Assembly: GCA_964023205.1 (NCBI GenBank)
Contig: OZ026835.1
Coordinates: 37,111,083 to 37,175,082, forward strand
Length of the DNA: 64,000 nucleotides
DNA from: Lutraria lutraria
Lineage: Eukaryota > Mollusca > Bivalvia > Venerida > Mactridae
Direction: 5' to 3'
Positions 63,190 to 64,000 of this stretch are shown here, one piece after another; positions within the stretch are counted from its first letter, which is position 1; each line of letters begins with the position of its first letter. A model generated the notes under the pieces. That model was not told the DNA's origin. It did not search any database and worked only from the letters and a program-made list of their open reading frames with translations. A program made the position numbers and the translations under genes.

Positions 63190-64000
63190 CTAAATAGACA
63201 TTATCAGATAATAAGTGTGTGTATTTTTATGTCGAGTACTTATTCAAGTCTCTGACTTCCACTATCCCGAATGATATCTATCTTGTGATACTACTTGTAA
63301 AAATACTGAATAAAACTATCTATCTATCTATCTGACTGATAATATTTCTTGCTACGTGACAGGATACGTCGTCCGCAATATGACTCACATCGCACCATTA
63401 CAGTCTTTACATAGAACACAGAAGGGGTCACCGTATGCAATTTGACTATATTGGCAAGACTGACTACTGTTTGTTATGATTTGTCTCATATATTGTTTAA
63501 ATTGATTGCCACATGAAAACAGTGGATAGCAGGTCACACTATATTACGTTTTCAAGAAATCAAAAACTAGGTTACTTGTCTATTATTATGTATTAAAATC
63601 AATATACTTTAAAAATTAAAAAAAACATGTAATATAATGATAGACAGTAGAGTACATCGTTCAATGTTTTGAAATCATGCCAAAACCACTTGTATCAAAA
63701 GCTTTATATGAAGATCGATATGTATGTAGTTGTACTGGTTGACATTTTAAACACACGTTTTTTTCATTATTTTGGTATATAAAAGGTTGTATTCATTGTA
63801 ATTAGACTACATCGGATTTCACAGGTTTATGCTCTTATAAGTATTTTGTGTAGTATTATTTAATTTTTTTATCTCAAATTCCTAAGGACCATGGAAACAA
63901 GTTTGAGATAACCGGAACTTAAGATATATTAAACAAATACAGTCAAACCTGTGTTAACGGCCACCTCTGAATAAAGACTACCCAATGAATAAATTCCATT
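63190..64000. other. Upstream region of RNF213, no gene seen
   Basis: No supported coding sequence lies here. It contains a short CTAT microsatellite at about 63315-63333, and at the very end a dispersed-repeat-like segment (about 63930-64000, with cagtcaaacctgtgttaacg). A promoter or first untranslated exon of the RNF213-like gene could lie here, but I see no decisive core promoter motif. Confidence 0.5.

Noticed and set aside
1..64000. CRISPR arrays, bacterial operons, phage or defence islands
   Set aside because: The sequence is clearly eukaryotic with spliced genes; no spaced direct repeats of CRISPR type are present.

Overview
The window looks like a piece of an AT-rich, intron-dense invertebrate genome, most likely a bivalve or another lophotrochozoan. 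The evidence is the divergent mollusc-like protein, the intron style, and dispersed repeats of the kind common in bivalve genomes (for example the gagcctatggctcagg and acggacgg types). The species cannot be named from the sequence alone.

Nearly all of the window is one giant gene on the minus strand, an RNF213 (mysterin) homologue. RNF213 is the dynein-like AAA+ E3 ubiquitin ligase. I traced 77 coding exons by hand from the ATG at 63165 down to 283. Every junction keeps phase, and the total is 14,385 nt (4,795 codons) with no internal stop. From N to C the protein has three zinc ribbons, a long disordered Ser/Asp/Glu/Lys-rich exon, a possible carbohydrate-binding-like beta domain, a helical stalk with a UBA-like patch, an AAA+ core with three P-loops (RAGVGKT, GETGCGKT, GKPGSSKS), and a RING in which the usual His ligand position is Asp. 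The gene is cut by the low-coordinate edge at about the point where the RZ finger should start.

The introns hold the rest. A Penelope-like retroelement with reverse transcriptase and GIY-YIG endonuclease lies at 22651-24360 between inverted 129-bp pseudo-LTRs. Two TTAA-flanked piggyBac-type elements sit side by side (8943-12108) and share one TTAA. A noncoding repeat family of about 0.9 kb is present in six copies, one of them split by an 889-bp element whose arms are tRNA-like. Other features are several MITE-like inverted-repeat elements (16269-16659, 16919-17413, 50182-50532), a foldback element whose arms are arrays of a GACAATTCACCC motif (54418-55314), and tRNA-derived SINEs.

No second host gene is convincing. 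No rRNA, true tRNA, CRISPR array or bacterial-style operon was found. The region above 63190 holds no gene I can support and may contain the promoter. All exon limits are manual splice calls (AC to the left and CT to the right of each exon as read on the plus strand), supported by phase continuity and family similarity recalled from knowledge, not by any database search.
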